DNA from: Pseudoalteromonas sp. MM1
GTDB taxonomy: Bacteria > Pseudomonadota > Gammaproteobacteria > Enterobacterales > Alteromonadaceae
Reading direction: 5' to 3'
Length of the DNA stretch: 64,000 bases
Assembly (NCBI RefSeq): GCF_030296835.1
Contig: NZ_AP027922.1
Coordinates: forward strand, 2,790,001 to 2,854,000
The position numbers and the translations under genes were made by a program. Positions 18,711-28,235 of this stretch are shown here, piece by piece (the first letter of the stretch is position 1; each line of letters begins with the position of its first letter). The notes beneath the pieces were generated by a model. The model made no database searches. It saw only the letters and a list, made by a program, of their open reading frames with translations, and was not told the DNA's origin.

Positions 18711-20702
18711 TTAAAACAATGCGTTTGCTTTATTTACAATGTTTTCTACTGTAAAGCCAAAGAACTCAAACAGCTCGCCAGCAGGGGCAGACTCACCAAA
18801 GGTCGTCATACCTACTACTGCGCCATTTAGGCCTACGTACTTATACCAGTAATCAGCAATACCTGCTTCTACTGCTACGCGGCGTGTAACGGCTGCCGGT
18901 AGTACGCTTTCTTTGTACTGTGCGCTTTGCTCTTCAAATACATCAGTACATGGCATAGATACAACACGTACCTTTTTACCTTGGCTGCGAAGCTCCGCTG
19001 CTGAATCTTGTGCTAGTTGCACTTCAGAACCTGTAGCAATAATAATTAGCTCTGGGTTGCCGTCACAGCTGAGGATGTAACCACCCTTTTTAACATCTGC
19101 TAATTGCTGTGCGTCACGTGCTTGTTGCTCAAGGCCTTGGCGAGTAAAGATAAGCGATGTAGGGCCGTCTTTACGCTCAATAGCTTGTTGCCATGCAATT
19201 GCCGACTCAACTTGGTCACACGGGCGCCAGTTGTATAAGTTTGGCGTTAAACGCATGCTAGCAATTTGCTCTACCGGTTGGTGAGTTGGGCCGTCTTCAC
19301 CTAGGCCGATTGAATCGTGAGTGTATACAAAAATGCTTGGTTGCTTCATTAGTGCAGCCATACGTACCGCATTTTTTGCGTACTCAACAAACATTAAGAA
19401 CGTTGCACCATAAGGAATAAAGCCTTTATGAAGGGCAATACCATTCATAATGGCCGACATACCAAATTCGCGTACACCGTAGTAAACGTAGTTACCGCTT
19501 GCATCATCTGCAGTTAGCCCTTTTGAGCCATCCCAAATTGTTAAGTTTGAGCCAGCCAAATCGGCTGAGCCACCCATGAATTCTGGTAATAACGGGCCAA
19601 ATGCGTTTAATGCATTTTGCGACGCTTTACGTGATGCAGGGTTGGCAGGGTTTGCTTGTAGTTGCTCTATGTATGCTTGAGATTTTTCAGCCCAATCGCC
19701 TGGAAGCTCGTTATTAATACGGCGCTTATATTCTGCTGCAAGTTCTGGGTATGCTTTTGCATAGGCTGCAAATTTTTCGTCCCAGCTAGACTCAAGCTGT
19801 TGGCCTTTTTCTTTGCTATCCCACTGTGCGTAAATATCAGCAGGAATTTCGAATGCATCGCCAGTCCAGCCTAAAAATTCGCGAGACGCTTTAATTTCGT
19901 CATCACCTAATGGTGCGCCGTGACAGTCGTGGCTACCTGATTTGTTAGGTGAGCCGTAACCTATCACTGTTTTACAACAAATTAGTGATGGTTTGTCGGT
20001 AACACTTTGAGCCTCTGCTATTGCAGCACTAACCGCATCACTGTCGTGGCCATCAACGTCACTTATTACATGCCAGCCGTACGCTTTAAAACGTGCTGGT
20101 GTATCGTCGCTAAACCAACCTTCTACTTCACCGTCGATTGAAATACCGTTGTCATCCCAAAAAGCCACTAATTTACCAAGGCCTAATGTGCCAGCAAGTG
20201 AACATGCCTCATGAGAAATACCTTCCATTAAACAACCATCACCCATAAATGCATAGGTGTAGTGATCAACAATGTCGTGGCCTTCACGGTTAAATTGTGC
20301 AGCAAGCGCTTTTTCAGCAATTGCCATACCTACCGCGTTTGTGATCCCCTGACCTAGCGGGCCCGTAGTAGTTTCAACTCCTGGTGCATAACCGTACTCT
20401 GGGTGGCCTGGTGTTTTAGAATGCATTTGACGGAAGTTTTTAATTTCATCAAGTGGTAAGTCGTAACCAGTTAGGTGCAATAGAGAATAGATAAGCATTG
20501 AACCGTGGCCGTTTGAAAGAATAAATCTGTCACGGTCAGCCCACTCTGGATTAGTTGGATTGTGCTTTAGATAATCGCGCCATAATACTTCTGCGATATC
20601 GGCCATGCCCATAGGGGCTCCAGGGTGGCCAGATTTGGCCTTTTGTACTGCGTCCATTGACAAGACGCGAATAGCATTTGCAAGTTCTTTGCGAGATGGC
20701 AT
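18711..20702 (-). CDS. tkt: Transketolase
   Basis: Transketolase moves two-carbon units in the non-oxidative pentose phosphate pathway using thiamine diphosphate. The 663-residue protein has the full E. coli TktA layout: [18 protein letters not shown], the ThDP motif [19 protein letters not shown], the catalytic Glu region [15 protein letters not shown] and [17 protein letters not shown]. The start [15 protein letters not shown] is standard. It diverges from metK, and rpiA of the same pathway lies 3 kb away. Confidence 0.97.
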   Translation of the reverse strand: MPSRKELANAIRVLSMDAVQKAKSGHPGAPMGMADIAEVLWRDYLKHNPTNPEWADRDRFILSNGHGSMLIYSLLHLTGYDLPLDEIKNFRQMHSKTPGHPEYGYAPGVETTTGPLGQGITNAVGMAIAEKALAAQFNREGHDIVDHYTYAFMGDGCLMEGISHEACSLAGTLGLGKLVAFWDDNGISIDGEVEGWFSDDTPARFKAYGWHVISDVDGHDSDAVSAAIAEAQSVTDKPSLICCKTVIGYGSPNKSGSHDCHGAPLGDDEIKASREFLGWTGDAFEIPADIYAQWDSKEKGQQLESSWDEKFAAYAKAYPELAAEYKRRINNELPGDWAEKSQAYIEQLQANPANPASRKASQNALNAFGPLLPEFMGGSADLAGSNLTIWDGSKGLTADDASGNYVYYGVREFGMSAIMNGIALHKGFIPYGATFLMFVEYAKNAVRMAALMKQPSIFVYTHDSIGLGEDGPTHQPVEQIASMRLTPNLYNWRPCDQVESAIAWQQAIERKDGPTSLIFTRQGLEQQARDAQQLADVKKGGYILSCDGNPELIIIATGSEVQLAQDSAAELRSQGKKVRVVSMPCTDVFEEQSAQYKESVLPAAVTRRVAVEAGIADYWYKYVGLNGAVVGMTTFGESAPAGELFEFFGFTVENIVNKANALF

Positions 20703-21006
20703 GAATTCTCCTACCTTTATGTGTATTTGCGCGGGTACTTATGTGTTCGTTAATACCCTTAAGTAACTTAAGAGCTGTTATAGCGACCATTCTTACTTAA
20801 TGTGGGTGCAGTGTGCAATTAAAAACCCCATAAAAATGGGCTATTATGAATATTTTTTAAGACCAAAAAGTTATTACTCATTTTATTTAGACGTCTAGGC
20901 GTAAAAACACTATGCAAGGTGTTTTGTTTTAGATAAAATACGCCCCTTAATTTTTTAGCGCTAATACCGACGTTTGTGAAGCGCAATATTTGTGAGCAGA
21001 AATACA
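20703..21006. other. Divergent tkt/metK intergenic region
   Basis: This 304-base gap holds the two divergent promoters. The only clear site is the tandem met box at 20889-20904. Short reading frames on either strand lack ribosome sites and coding character. A weak hairpin (CCCCAT/ATGGG) near 20824 is too small to call. Confidence 0.5.
20889..20904. promoter_or_regulatory. MetJ operator (tandem met box) of metK
   Basis: AGACGTCT at 20889-20896 is an exact met box and is followed without a gap by AGGCGTAA, a plausible second octamer. MetJ binds tandem 8-bp met boxes when S-adenosylmethionine is abundant. The site lies about 100 bases upstream of metK, the SAM synthetase, which is the expected target. 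Confidence 0.8.
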
Positions 21007-22158
21007 ATGGCAAAACATTTATTTACTTCTGAATCTGTTTCTGAAGGTCATCCGGATAAAATCGCCGATCAAATCTCTGATGCGGTACTTGATGCTATCC
21101 TAGAGCAAGACTCTCATGCCCGTGTTGCGTGCGAAACTTACGTAAAAACCGGTATGGTTATGGTTGGTGGTGAAATCACTACTAGCGCATGGGTTGATAT
21201 TGAAGAAATTACACGTAAAACAGTACGTGAAATCGGCTACACGCATTCAGACATGGGTTTCGATGCAGACTCATGTGCTATTTTAAACACAATTGGTAAG
21301 CAGTCTCCTGATATAAACCAAGGTGTTGACCGTACTAGCCCAGAAGAACAAGGCGCTGGCGACCAAGGCTTAATGTTTGGTTACGCATGTAACGAAACAG
21401 AAGTACTTATGCCTGCACCAATAACTTACTCACACCGTTTAGTACAGCGCCAAGCGCAAGTACGTAAAAGCGGCGAACTTAACTGGTTACGCCCAGATGC
21501 AAAATCTCAAGTAACGTTTGCATACGAAAATGGCAAGCCAGTAGGTATTGATGCAGTTGTACTTTCTACTCAGCACGCTGAAGAAATTTCGCAAAATGAT
21601 TTAGTAGAAGCCGTGATGGAAACCATCATTAAGCCGGTACTTCCTGCCGAGCTTATTACTAGCGCCACTAAATTTTTCATTAACCCAACGGGTCGTTTTG
21701 TAATTGGCGGACCAATGGGTGACTGTGGTTTAACAGGTCGTAAAATCATCGTAGATACATACGGTGGTATGGCACGTCACGGTGGTGGTGCTTTCTCTGG
21801 TAAAGATCCATCAAAAGTTGACCGCTCAGCTGCATACGCTGCACGCTACGTAGCTAAAAACGTAGTGGCTGCTGGCCTTGCTGATAAGTGTGAATTACAA
21901 GTGTCTTACGCAATTGGTGTTGCTGAGCCTACCTCTATCAGCGTTGAAACCTTTGGTACAAGCAAGCTTGAAGAAGGTCGTTTAATCGAGCTAATTCGCG
22001 AGCACTTTGACCTACGCCCTTACGGCTTAATTCAAATGCTTGACTTAGAGCGCCCAATTTACCAACCAACAGCGGCTTACGGCCACTTTGGTCGTGATGA
22101 ATTCCCTTGGGAGCGTACAGATAAAGCAGACGCACTTCGCGCAGCTGCTGGCCTTTAA
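21007..22158 (+). CDS. metK: S-adenosylmethionine synthase
   Basis: MetK makes SAM from methionine and ATP. The 383-residue protein begins [20 protein letters not shown] with the methionine/ATP-binding motif, has [13 protein letters not shown], the P-loop-like [23 protein letters not shown] and FGRDEFPWE near the C-terminus. The ATG at 21007 is the conserved start. A MetJ operator lies upstream and a strong terminator downstream, so it is a monocistronic member of the methionine regulon. Confidence 0.98.
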   Translation: MAKHLFTSESVSEGHPDKIADQISDAVLDAILEQDSHARVACETYVKTGMVMVGGEITTSAWVDIEEITRKTVREIGYTHSDMGFDADSCAILNTIGKQSPDINQGVDRTSPEEQGAGDQGLMFGYACNETEVLMPAPITYSHRLVQRQAQVRKSGELNWLRPDAKSQVTFAYENGKPVGIDAVVLSTQHAEEISQNDLVEAVMETIIKPVLPAELITSATKFFINPTGRFVIGGPMGDCGLTGRKIIVDTYGGMARHGGGAFSGKDPSKVDRSAAYAARYVAKNVVAAGLADKCELQVSYAIGVAEPTSISVETFGTSKLEEGRLIELIREHFDLRPYGLIQMLDLERPIYQPTAAYGHFGRDEFPWERTDKADALRAAAGL

Positions 22159-22179
22159 GCCAAAACGAATTAAATAATA

Positions 22180-22206
22180 AACGGCCCTTTTAAGGGCCGT
22201 TTTTAT
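22180..22206 (+). terminator. Terminator of metK
   Basis: AAACGGCCCTT-TTAAGGGCCGTTTTTAT is a near-perfect palindromic stem with a T run, 20 bases after the metK stop. Confidence 0.9.
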
Positions 22207-22306
22207 ATCTAAAACAAAAGTTAATAATGAGTTTTAGCGAGCCCTCGAATTACTTACTGTTTTAGGTATATACTCTTTGCATAATAAAAGCTTAAGGGAT
22301 AAGTAA

Positions 22307-22849
22307 ATGGCCAATAATTTTCGCGTTATGTTTGTAGGGCTCGCTGAGGGCACTGAGGCTAAAACAGCCTGCGTTAATTTAGCAAATAAACTAAAAACGT
22401 CTGAAGATAAAGTAACTCAGTTTTTTAACGGCAAACCACTCTTTGCACCTAATAATAAAGACAAAGCCCTAAAGCAAGCCAAATTACTCGCAAGCCTCGG
22501 CATTAAAAGTAAATTACAAGCCACTGTTGAGCAGCCTCCTCAAAGCCCTAGTGCAGCTAGTCAGCGCGACGAACGGATTTTTGATGCCCTTGATTACATA
22601 ACAAGCAGCCTGATCCGCCTAGAAGAAAAGCTAGAAGAGCTAGAGCAAAGGCTCCCAACCAATGAGCTAAAAACCCCTACAGACGAAAGCGATGAGTGGC
22701 AAGAAGATGATCTAATGCTCGACGAGCAGCTCGATGAACCCGTAAAAACACGTAGCAATACTTTGTTATATTCACTGATTGCCACAGCTGTTTTACTACT
22801 GATTGTGCTTGCTGTTTACTTAGCTTTTCCTGATTTAGTGTCTATTTAA
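22307..22849 (+). CDS. Hypothetical protein with C-terminal transmembrane helix
   Basis: I do not recognise this 180-residue protein. The N-terminal 65 residues form a small alpha/beta-looking domain (FRVMFVGLAEGTEAKTACVN, then repeated Lys-rich helices). A Pro/Ser linker leads to a predicted coiled coil (LIRLEEKLEELEQRL, near residues 100-115), an acidic stretch, and one transmembrane helix (LLYSLIATAVLLLIVLAVYL) close to the C-terminus, so it is probably tail-anchored in the inner membrane. AAGGGATAAGTAA precedes the ATG. It lies 19 bases upstream of fau and is likely co-transcribed. Confidence 0.6.
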   Translation: MANNFRVMFVGLAEGTEAKTACVNLANKLKTSEDKVTQFFNGKPLFAPNNKDKALKQAKLLASLGIKSKLQATVEQPPQSPSAASQRDERIFDALDYITSSLIRLEEKLEELEQRLPTNELKTPTDESDEWQEDDLMLDEQLDEPVKTRSNTLLYSLIATAVLLLIVLAVYLAFPDLVSI

Positions 22850-22868
22850 TCAAAGGTGCGTAATTACA

Positions 22869-23465
22869 ATGAGCAATAAACGTACACACATACGCCAATC
22901 TATTCGCCAATTACGCAATAATCTATCAAAAAAACAGCAAGAAAAAGCTGCTGCACAGCTAAAGTTGAATTTTACTCAACAGCTAAACAGCGATAAAACA
23001 GCTTCAAAAAAACAGATAGCCATTTACTTCAGTAACGATGGAGAATTAGATACTTCATTGTTAATTAATGAGTTATGGCAACAAGACCATACCCTTTACT
23101 TACCCGTCATACACCCATTTAACGGGTCTACTTTGCTGTTTCAACGCTATGAAAAAAACTCACCCATGAGGGCAAATCGCTATGGTATCTTGGAGCCTAA
23201 GCTGAACTGCTCTCAAATATGCCCATTATCTGATTTAGATTACCTACTGATGCCACTTGTTGCATTTGATAACCAAGGTAACCGATTAGGAATGGGAGGT
23301 GGATTTTATGATAAAACACTGGCGCAATTACACGCATACAATTGGCAAAAACCGCAACTTATTGGCTTAGCACATAACTGCCAAAAAGTAGATGCACTGC
23401 CAATTGAATCGTGGGATGTACCACTTAAAACCATTATTACTCCCGATAAAATTTATCACTGGTAA
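22869..23465 (+). CDS. fau: 5-formyltetrahydrofolate cyclo-ligase
   Basis: This enzyme recycles 5-formyl-THF to methenyl-THF. The 198-residue protein has the N-terminal Arg-rich helix RQSIRQLRNNLSKKQQ and the ATP/folate-binding motif NRLGMGGGFYDKTL near residue 140, plus LMPLVAFDNQGN, typical of the YgfA family. Unlike in many gammaproteobacteria no 6S RNA gene was found in front of it; the space is only 19 bases. It is followed by rpiA and serA on the same strand. Confidence 0.9.
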   Translation: MSNKRTHIRQSIRQLRNNLSKKQQEKAAAQLKLNFTQQLNSDKTASKKQIAIYFSNDGELDTSLLINELWQQDHTLYLPVIHPFNGSTLLFQRYEKNSPMRANRYGILEPKLNCSQICPLSDLDYLLMPLVAFDNQGNRLGMGGGFYDKTLAQLHAYNWQKPQLIGLAHNCQKVDALPIESWDVPLKTIITPDKIYHW

Positions 23466-23502
23466 TAAATACCCACTACACATTTGATATATGAGCATAA
23501 CA

Positions 23503-24156
23503 ATGACGCAAGACGAATTAAAAAAGGCAGCTGCGTGGGCTGCACTCGAGTTTGTAAAAGAAAACACCATTGTTGGTGTAGGCACAGGCTCTACCGTAAA
23601 TCATTTTATTGATGCCCTAGGCACAGTAAAAGACACCATAACAGGTGCGGTATCAAGCTCTGAAGCTTCAACAGCGCGCCTACAAGCGTTAGGTATTGAA
23701 GTATTTGAACTAAACGATGTAGATTCGCTTGATGTTTATGTAGATGGCGCAGATGAAATTAATGCCCAAAACGAAATGATCAAAGGCGGCGGCGCAGCAC
23801 TTACCCGCGAAAAAATAGTCGCAGCCGTTGCAAAACAGTTTGTGTGTATTGTTGATGACACAAAATTAGTAGATACATTGGGCGACTTCCCACTTCCGGT
23901 AGAAGTTATACCAATGGCACGCAGCTACGTTGCTCGTGAATTATTAAAACTTGGTGGCGACCCTGTGTACCGCCAAGGCGTAGTAACCGATAACGGTAAC
24001 GTTATTTTAGATGTACACAATTTAAGTATTAGTAATGCCAAGCAACTTGAAACACAAATTAATTCAATTGTTGGCGTAGTTACCAACGGCCTATTTGCAA
24101 TGCGCGGCGCTGATAAAGTCATTATCGGCACTAAAAATGGGCCACAAATTAAATAG
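23503..24156 (+). CDS. rpiA: Ribose-5-phosphate isomerase A
   Basis: RpiA interconverts ribose-5-phosphate and ribulose-5-phosphate. The 217-residue protein contains [13 protein letters not shown], the [11 protein letters not shown] catalytic Asp block and [16 protein letters not shown]. The conserved family start is [10 protein letters not shown], which is the ATG at 23503; an ATG four codons upstream (23491) is also possible. It lies between fau and serA, the order seen in many gammaproteobacteria. Confidence 0.95.
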   Translation: MTQDELKKAAAWAALEFVKENTIVGVGTGSTVNHFIDALGTVKDTITGAVSSSEASTARLQALGIEVFELNDVDSLDVYVDGADEINAQNEMIKGGGAALTREKIVAAVAKQFVCIVDDTKLVDTLGDFPLPVEVIPMARSYVARELLKLGGDPVYRQGVVTDNGNVILDVHNLSISNAKQLETQINSIVGVVTNGLFAMRGADKVIIGTKNGPQIK

Positions 24157-24165
24157 GATGAGGTT

Positions 24166-25395
24166 ATGAGTAAGGTATCGTTAGCAAAAGACAAAATTAA
24201 AATTCTCTTGCTTGAAGGTGTTCACCAAAGCGCAGTAGAAACGCTTAAACGTAATGGTTACAGCAACATCGACTACGTAAAAACATCCTTACCTGAGGAC
24301 GAGCTAAAAGAGCGCATTAAAGATGTGCACTTTGTAGGACTTCGTTCTCGTACTCATATTAACCAAGCTGTATTAGAGTCGGCTGAAAAGCTAGTAGCCA
24401 TTGGTTGTTTTTGTATTGGTACTAACCAAGTTGACTTAAACGCAGCGCGCGAGCGCGGTATTGCGGTATTTAACGCACCGTTTTCAAACACGCGCTCTGT
24501 AGCTGAGCTTGTACTTGGCGAAATACTATTACTATTACGTGGTATTCCAGAGCGTAATGCAGCAGCGCACCGTGGCGGCTGGTTAAAAACAGCAACCGGC
24601 TCGTTTGAAGCGCGCGGTAAAACGCTTGGGATTATTGGTTACGGCCACATTGGTACGCAGCTAGGTATTATGGCTGAAAACATTGGGATGACTGTGGAAT
24701 ATTACGACATTGAAGATAAGCTATCTTTAGGTAATGCAACACAAATTCATAACCTAACACAGCTATTACAGCGCGCTGATATTATTAGCTTACACGTTCC
24801 AGAAACACCGCAAACTAAAAACCTGATTGGCACGGCTGAACTTGCAGTAATGAAACAAGGCTCAATACTAATTAACGCTTCACGCGGTACTGTAGTGGAT
24901 ATTGATGCACTTGCCGAAGCACTTAGCGAGAAAAAGCTAAGCGGCGCTGCTATTGATGTATTCCCTGTTGAGCCAAAATCTAACGAAGAAGAATTTGTAT
25001 CGCCACTGCGTGAATTCGACAACGTTATTTTAACGCCGCACATTGGTGGTTCTACCCAAGAAGCGCAAGAAAACATTGGTATTGAAGTAGCCGGTAAATT
25101 AGCTAAATACTCAGATAATGGCTCAACTATTACCGCTGTTAACTTCCCTGAGGTTTCGCTACCAGAGCTTGCTAATCGTAGCCGTTTATTACACGTGCAC
25201 CACAACCGCCCAGGTGTACTTACGCAAATTAACCAAGCGTTTGCCCAGCACGGTATTAACATTGCCGCTCAGTACTTACAAACTGATGAATCAATTGGTT
25301 ATGTAGTTATTGACGTAGATACCGATCAGTCAGAAGTTGCTCTTAAAGAGCTAAGCGCAGTAGAAGGGACAATTAGAGCGCGTATTCTTCACTAA
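24166..25395 (+). CDS. serA: D-3-phosphoglycerate dehydrogenase
   Basis: SerA catalyses the first step of serine synthesis. The 409-residue protein matches the E. coli type: N-terminal substrate domain with GLRSRTHINQ, NAD-binding GKTLGIIGYGHIGTQLG near residue 150, catalytic Arg in NASRGTVVDIDAL, Glu in VFPVEP and His in LTPHIGGSTQEAQENIG, and a C-terminal ACT domain (HHNRPGVLTQINQAFAQHGI) that mediates serine feedback. AGGATGAGGTT precedes the ATG. It ends the fau-rpiA-serA run at a strong terminator. Confidence 0.97.
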   Translation: MSKVSLAKDKIKILLLEGVHQSAVETLKRNGYSNIDYVKTSLPEDELKERIKDVHFVGLRSRTHINQAVLESAEKLVAIGCFCIGTNQVDLNAARERGIAVFNAPFSNTRSVAELVLGEILLLLRGIPERNAAAHRGGWLKTATGSFEARGKTLGIIGYGHIGTQLGIMAENIGMTVEYYDIEDKLSLGNATQIHNLTQLLQRADIISLHVPETPQTKNLIGTAELAVMKQGSILINASRGTVVDIDALAEALSEKKLSGAAIDVFPVEPKSNEEEFVSPLREFDNVILTPHIGGSTQEAQENIGIEVAGKLAKYSDNGSTITAVNFPEVSLPELANRSRLLHVHHNRPGVLTQINQAFAQHGINIAAQYLQTDESIGYVVIDVDTDQSEVALKELSAVEGTIRARILH

Positions 25396-25416
25396 GCTGC
25401 TACCAGCTGAAATAAT

Positions 25417-25452
25417 AAAAGCCGTACTTGATTAATCAAGTACGGCTTTTTT
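25417..25452 (+). terminator. Terminator of serA
   Basis: AAAAGCCGTACTTGATT pairs with AATCAAGTACGGCTTTTTT as a long perfect stem. It stands between serA and the convergent gene at 25485 and can serve both. Confidence 0.92.
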
Positions 25453-25484
25453 GCATTAAGCTGGCAGCTGAGAGCAGTTCGCTA

Positions 25485-26417
25485 TTACTCGCCTTTAACT
25501 TCTAAATTAACAAATTTAACTAGCTCTTCTGGCTGGCCAGCTAACATCATTATTTGCTGGTTTACTTCCATCATGGTTTTACCTTCAGGCAATTTTGCCG
25601 ATATGCTTAATGAGTTTAAACCTTTGGCAAAATCAGTCAGCGCCTGTGCTATTTCTTCAGTTACGGGAGCTTGCTGTAACTGTTGCTGTAGCGTCATTTG
25701 CATTTGCTCAAGCGTCATACCTTGTTTTTCAAGCTCGCTCACAAATAGCTCTTTTAATTTGCCTTGGTTATTAAGTACTAAATTAATATTTCGTGGCTCA
25801 AGCTTACTCATAGCTTGCATAACTAAGGTTTGCTGTTGTAACTCTTGCTCGTACGTAAGCGGCGTGTCACCTGCTTCTTGCTGTGCTTTGCTTATCGCAA
25901 GGGATGCGTCCATTAATGCTTTAGAATTGGCAAGGCCTACATCCATATTAAAACTAGCAATATCTTTTACATCTAGTTTTAAAACTACGTCACTGTCGCC
26001 AGATTGTTCATCGTAATCGAGCGATGAGCTTAAGTCGTAACTTGCAGAGGCAAGCATTTCGTTTGTATCAGCAGGTAGTTTTGCTACAAAGTCTTTATCG
26101 AACTGAAAGCTTTTTACTGTAAACGATGTATGTGGCGATATTTTATCGGTTTCGTAACCGGTTACTTCAATACTTTGAATATGCGCTACGTTATCACCTT
26201 CAGGGCTAATTACTTCCATGTTAGTAATTTCAACACTTTGAGAAATAACACTTGCCGATAAACCCGCGTATTTAATTGTTGCACCGGTTTGCTCGCTCAC
26301 TAAAGCAAGCTGCTTGTCTACTTCGGTACGTACTTCTTGAGTTGCTACATAGTTTGCGTAGCTAACACCGCCTACGCCAGCTGCAACAATGGCTATGGCT
26401 ATTACGAGTTTTTTCAT
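25485..26417 (-). CDS. Hypothetical periplasmic protein, possibly DUF945-like
   Basis: The 310-residue product has an N-terminal signal or anchor helix (VIAIAIVAAGVGGVSYANYV) and then a soluble region with short beta-rich segments and a Gln-rich helical part (QQQTLVMQAMSKL, LQQQLQQAPVTEEI). The layout recalls the YdgA/DUF945 family, but the protein is shorter than YdgA and key motifs could not be confirmed. It is acidic and likely periplasmic. It is 75 bases downstream of radA on the same strand. Confidence 0.55.
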   Translation of the reverse strand: MKKLVIAIAIVAAGVGGVSYANYVATQEVRTEVDKQLALVSEQTGATIKYAGLSASVISQSVEITNMEVISPEGDNVAHIQSIEVTGYETDKISPHTSFTVKSFQFDKDFVAKLPADTNEMLASASYDLSSSLDYDEQSGDSDVVLKLDVKDIASFNMDVGLANSKALMDASLAISKAQQEAGDTPLTYEQELQQQTLVMQAMSKLEPRNINLVLNNQGKLKELFVSELEKQGMTLEQMQMTLQQQLQQAPVTEEIAQALTDFAKGLNSLSISAKLPEGKTMMEVNQQIMMLAGQPEELVKFVNLEVKGE

Positions 26418-26492
26418 GTTATTTCCTTATTCTGTTCTTTGTGTAAATTATATTAGCTCAAGAGTAACATTGCATGGCAATCCCTGTAAGCG

Positions 26493-27878
26493 TTAATTAA
26501 TCAAACTAAGCAGCTCATGCACTGTTTTTACAGGCGTAATTTTAGCCCCCAGCCCTTCCATAGATTTATGGTAATTACGAAATGGAATAAATATTTCGGT
26601 AAAACCATGCTGCGCCGCTTCTTTAACTCGCGGCACACCACTGTCAATTGGGCGCACGTCGCCGTTTAAGCTAAGCTCTCCCATAATGCAGGTTGTACGC
26701 GGTACAACAAATTCGTTTAAGCTGCTTAAAAGCGCAGTCACTAACGCTAAATCAATACAGGTTTCGGTTTCATCAATTCGTAAGCCGCCCACAATATTAA
26801 AAAACGTATCGTGGAATATCTTAGTTTTGGTGTGTTTACGTAAAATACCAGTAAGCATTTTTATACGGTTCATGTTTAAACCTACACACACACGCTGCGG
26901 AAATTCAGCTTCGGTTTCGGTGGTTAAACATTGTATTTCGAGCAATAAGTTACGGTTACCCTTTCGAATACAGGTAATAGTAGAGCCTGGTGATTCAGTA
27001 CTTGATCCTGATAGAAAAATCTCACTAGGGTTATCTACACTCAACATGCCCCTTTCGCACATTTTAAAAATACCCACGGTATCAATATCACCAAAACGGT
27101 TTTTGTTAGCTCTAAGTGTACGTACTTGTCCATCATTCGTATCTATATGCAGGAGCGCATCAACGATGTGTACTAATGTTTGCGGCCCTGCAATTTCGTT
27201 GTTTTTATTTACATGGGCAATAATAAACATAGTGACATCGTTTTGCTTACAGTATTGTGTAAGCGCTTGCGCGGCACTTTTTACTTGCGAAGGCGAACCT
27301 GGGCTGCCGTTGGCGGTATCGGTTACAACTGCTTGAATAGAGTCTATTACTGCAAACTTAATTTTGTTTTTATCAAGCTCTTCAATAATGGTTTCTACGC
27401 TGGTTTCGGACAGTAAATAGAGTTCATCGGCGTTATAGTTAAGCTTTAAGCGGTTTACACGGTTTTTAAACTGCGACAGCGACTCCTCAGCGGTACAATA
27501 AAGCGATGGCATACGCTGCGACATTCTGGCAACTAAGTCAGATAAAAGCGTTGTTTTACCCGCCCCTGGGTCACCTGAAATAATATTTACCGAGCCTGTG
27601 GTTACGCCGCCGCTTAATACACGGTCCAACTCGCCAATTTCAGTAAGCTGTTTTTCGGCCTCAGTGGTGGCAACATCATCAATTTTTTTAGAACCGCCAC
27701 CAATGCCGCCAGCATAACCACCAACGGTTGCTCGCGCAGCGGCTTTTTTACTTTGCCCTGCAGAGGGTTTAAATTCTGCTAACGTGTTCCACGCACCACA
27801 GCGACACTGACCTTGCCAACGTTGATAGTTCATACCACACTCTGTACAAACAAATTCTACTTTTGCCGCTTTAGCCAT
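26493..27878 (-). CDS. radA: DNA repair protein RadA (Sms)
   Basis: RadA is a RecA-like helicase that drives branch migration in recombinational repair. The 461-residue protein has an N-terminal zinc finger, Walker A SGDPGAGKTTL near residue 100, the RadA-specific KNRFGDIDTVGIF motif and a C-terminal Lon-like domain (GELSLNGDVRPIDSGVPRVK). The zinc finger reads CTECG then GQCRCGAW; the second Cys pair is CxC rather than the usual CxxC. It diverges from the PilZ gene. serB lies 3 kb away, close to its usual place beside radA. Confidence 0.95.
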   Translation of the reverse strand: MAKAAKVEFVCTECGMNYQRWQGQCRCGAWNTLAEFKPSAGQSKKAAARATVGGYAGGIGGGSKKIDDVATTEAEKQLTEIGELDRVLSGGVTTGSVNIISGDPGAGKTTLLSDLVARMSQRMPSLYCTAEESLSQFKNRVNRLKLNYNADELYLLSETSVETIIEELDKNKIKFAVIDSIQAVVTDTANGSPGSPSQVKSAAQALTQYCKQNDVTMFIIAHVNKNNEIAGPQTLVHIVDALLHIDTNDGQVRTLRANKNRFGDIDTVGIFKMCERGMLSVDNPSEIFLSGSSTESPGSTITCIRKGNRNLLLEIQCLTTETEAEFPQRVCVGLNMNRIKMLTGILRKHTKTKIFHDTFFNIVGGLRIDETETCIDLALVTALLSSLNEFVVPRTTCIMGELSLNGDVRPIDSGVPRVKEAAQHGFTEIFIPFRNYHKSMEGLGAKITPVKTVHELLSLIN

Positions 27879-28235
27879 TTATAACCTTACCTACTATTGT
27901 TTGATTTAAGATATTTTCACTTAATTATTTATTTTATCATGGGTGCGCTACTTAGCAGCGCTATATTACCAAAACACGTTAGGAACCATATTAGAAACAG
28001 ACGCATACAGTTTTCTCTTTTACTTTAAGTTAGGGCATACTTATTGCTTTTAAATACTTTAAAGTAACTTGCCAACAAATTGGCATTTAACACATAATAA
28101 CAAGAGTTAAACTGTACTTACACGAAAAATCGTACCTATATTAACAACATAGCGCGATGTTACGTTTATTGAAGTTTTCAAATAAATGGACTTTACAGTA
28201 TACCAACTTTTCAATTAGACGGTGACGATTTATAA
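27879..28235. other. Divergent radA/PilZ-gene intergenic region
   Basis: This AT-rich gap of 357 bases contains no convincing gene. A small hairpin TGCCAACAAATTGGCA sits near 28070. No LexA-type box was seen near radA. Promoters for both genes must lie here but could not be assigned by eye. Confidence 0.4.

Noticed and set aside
20819..21013. Minus-strand frame of 64 codons between tkt and metK
   Set aside because: It covers the metK operator and start, lacks a ribosome site and has no protein-like character.
22850..22868. 6S RNA gene expected before fau
   Set aside because: The gap is 19 bases, too small for ssrS, and the larger gap before the preceding gene holds only the metK terminator.
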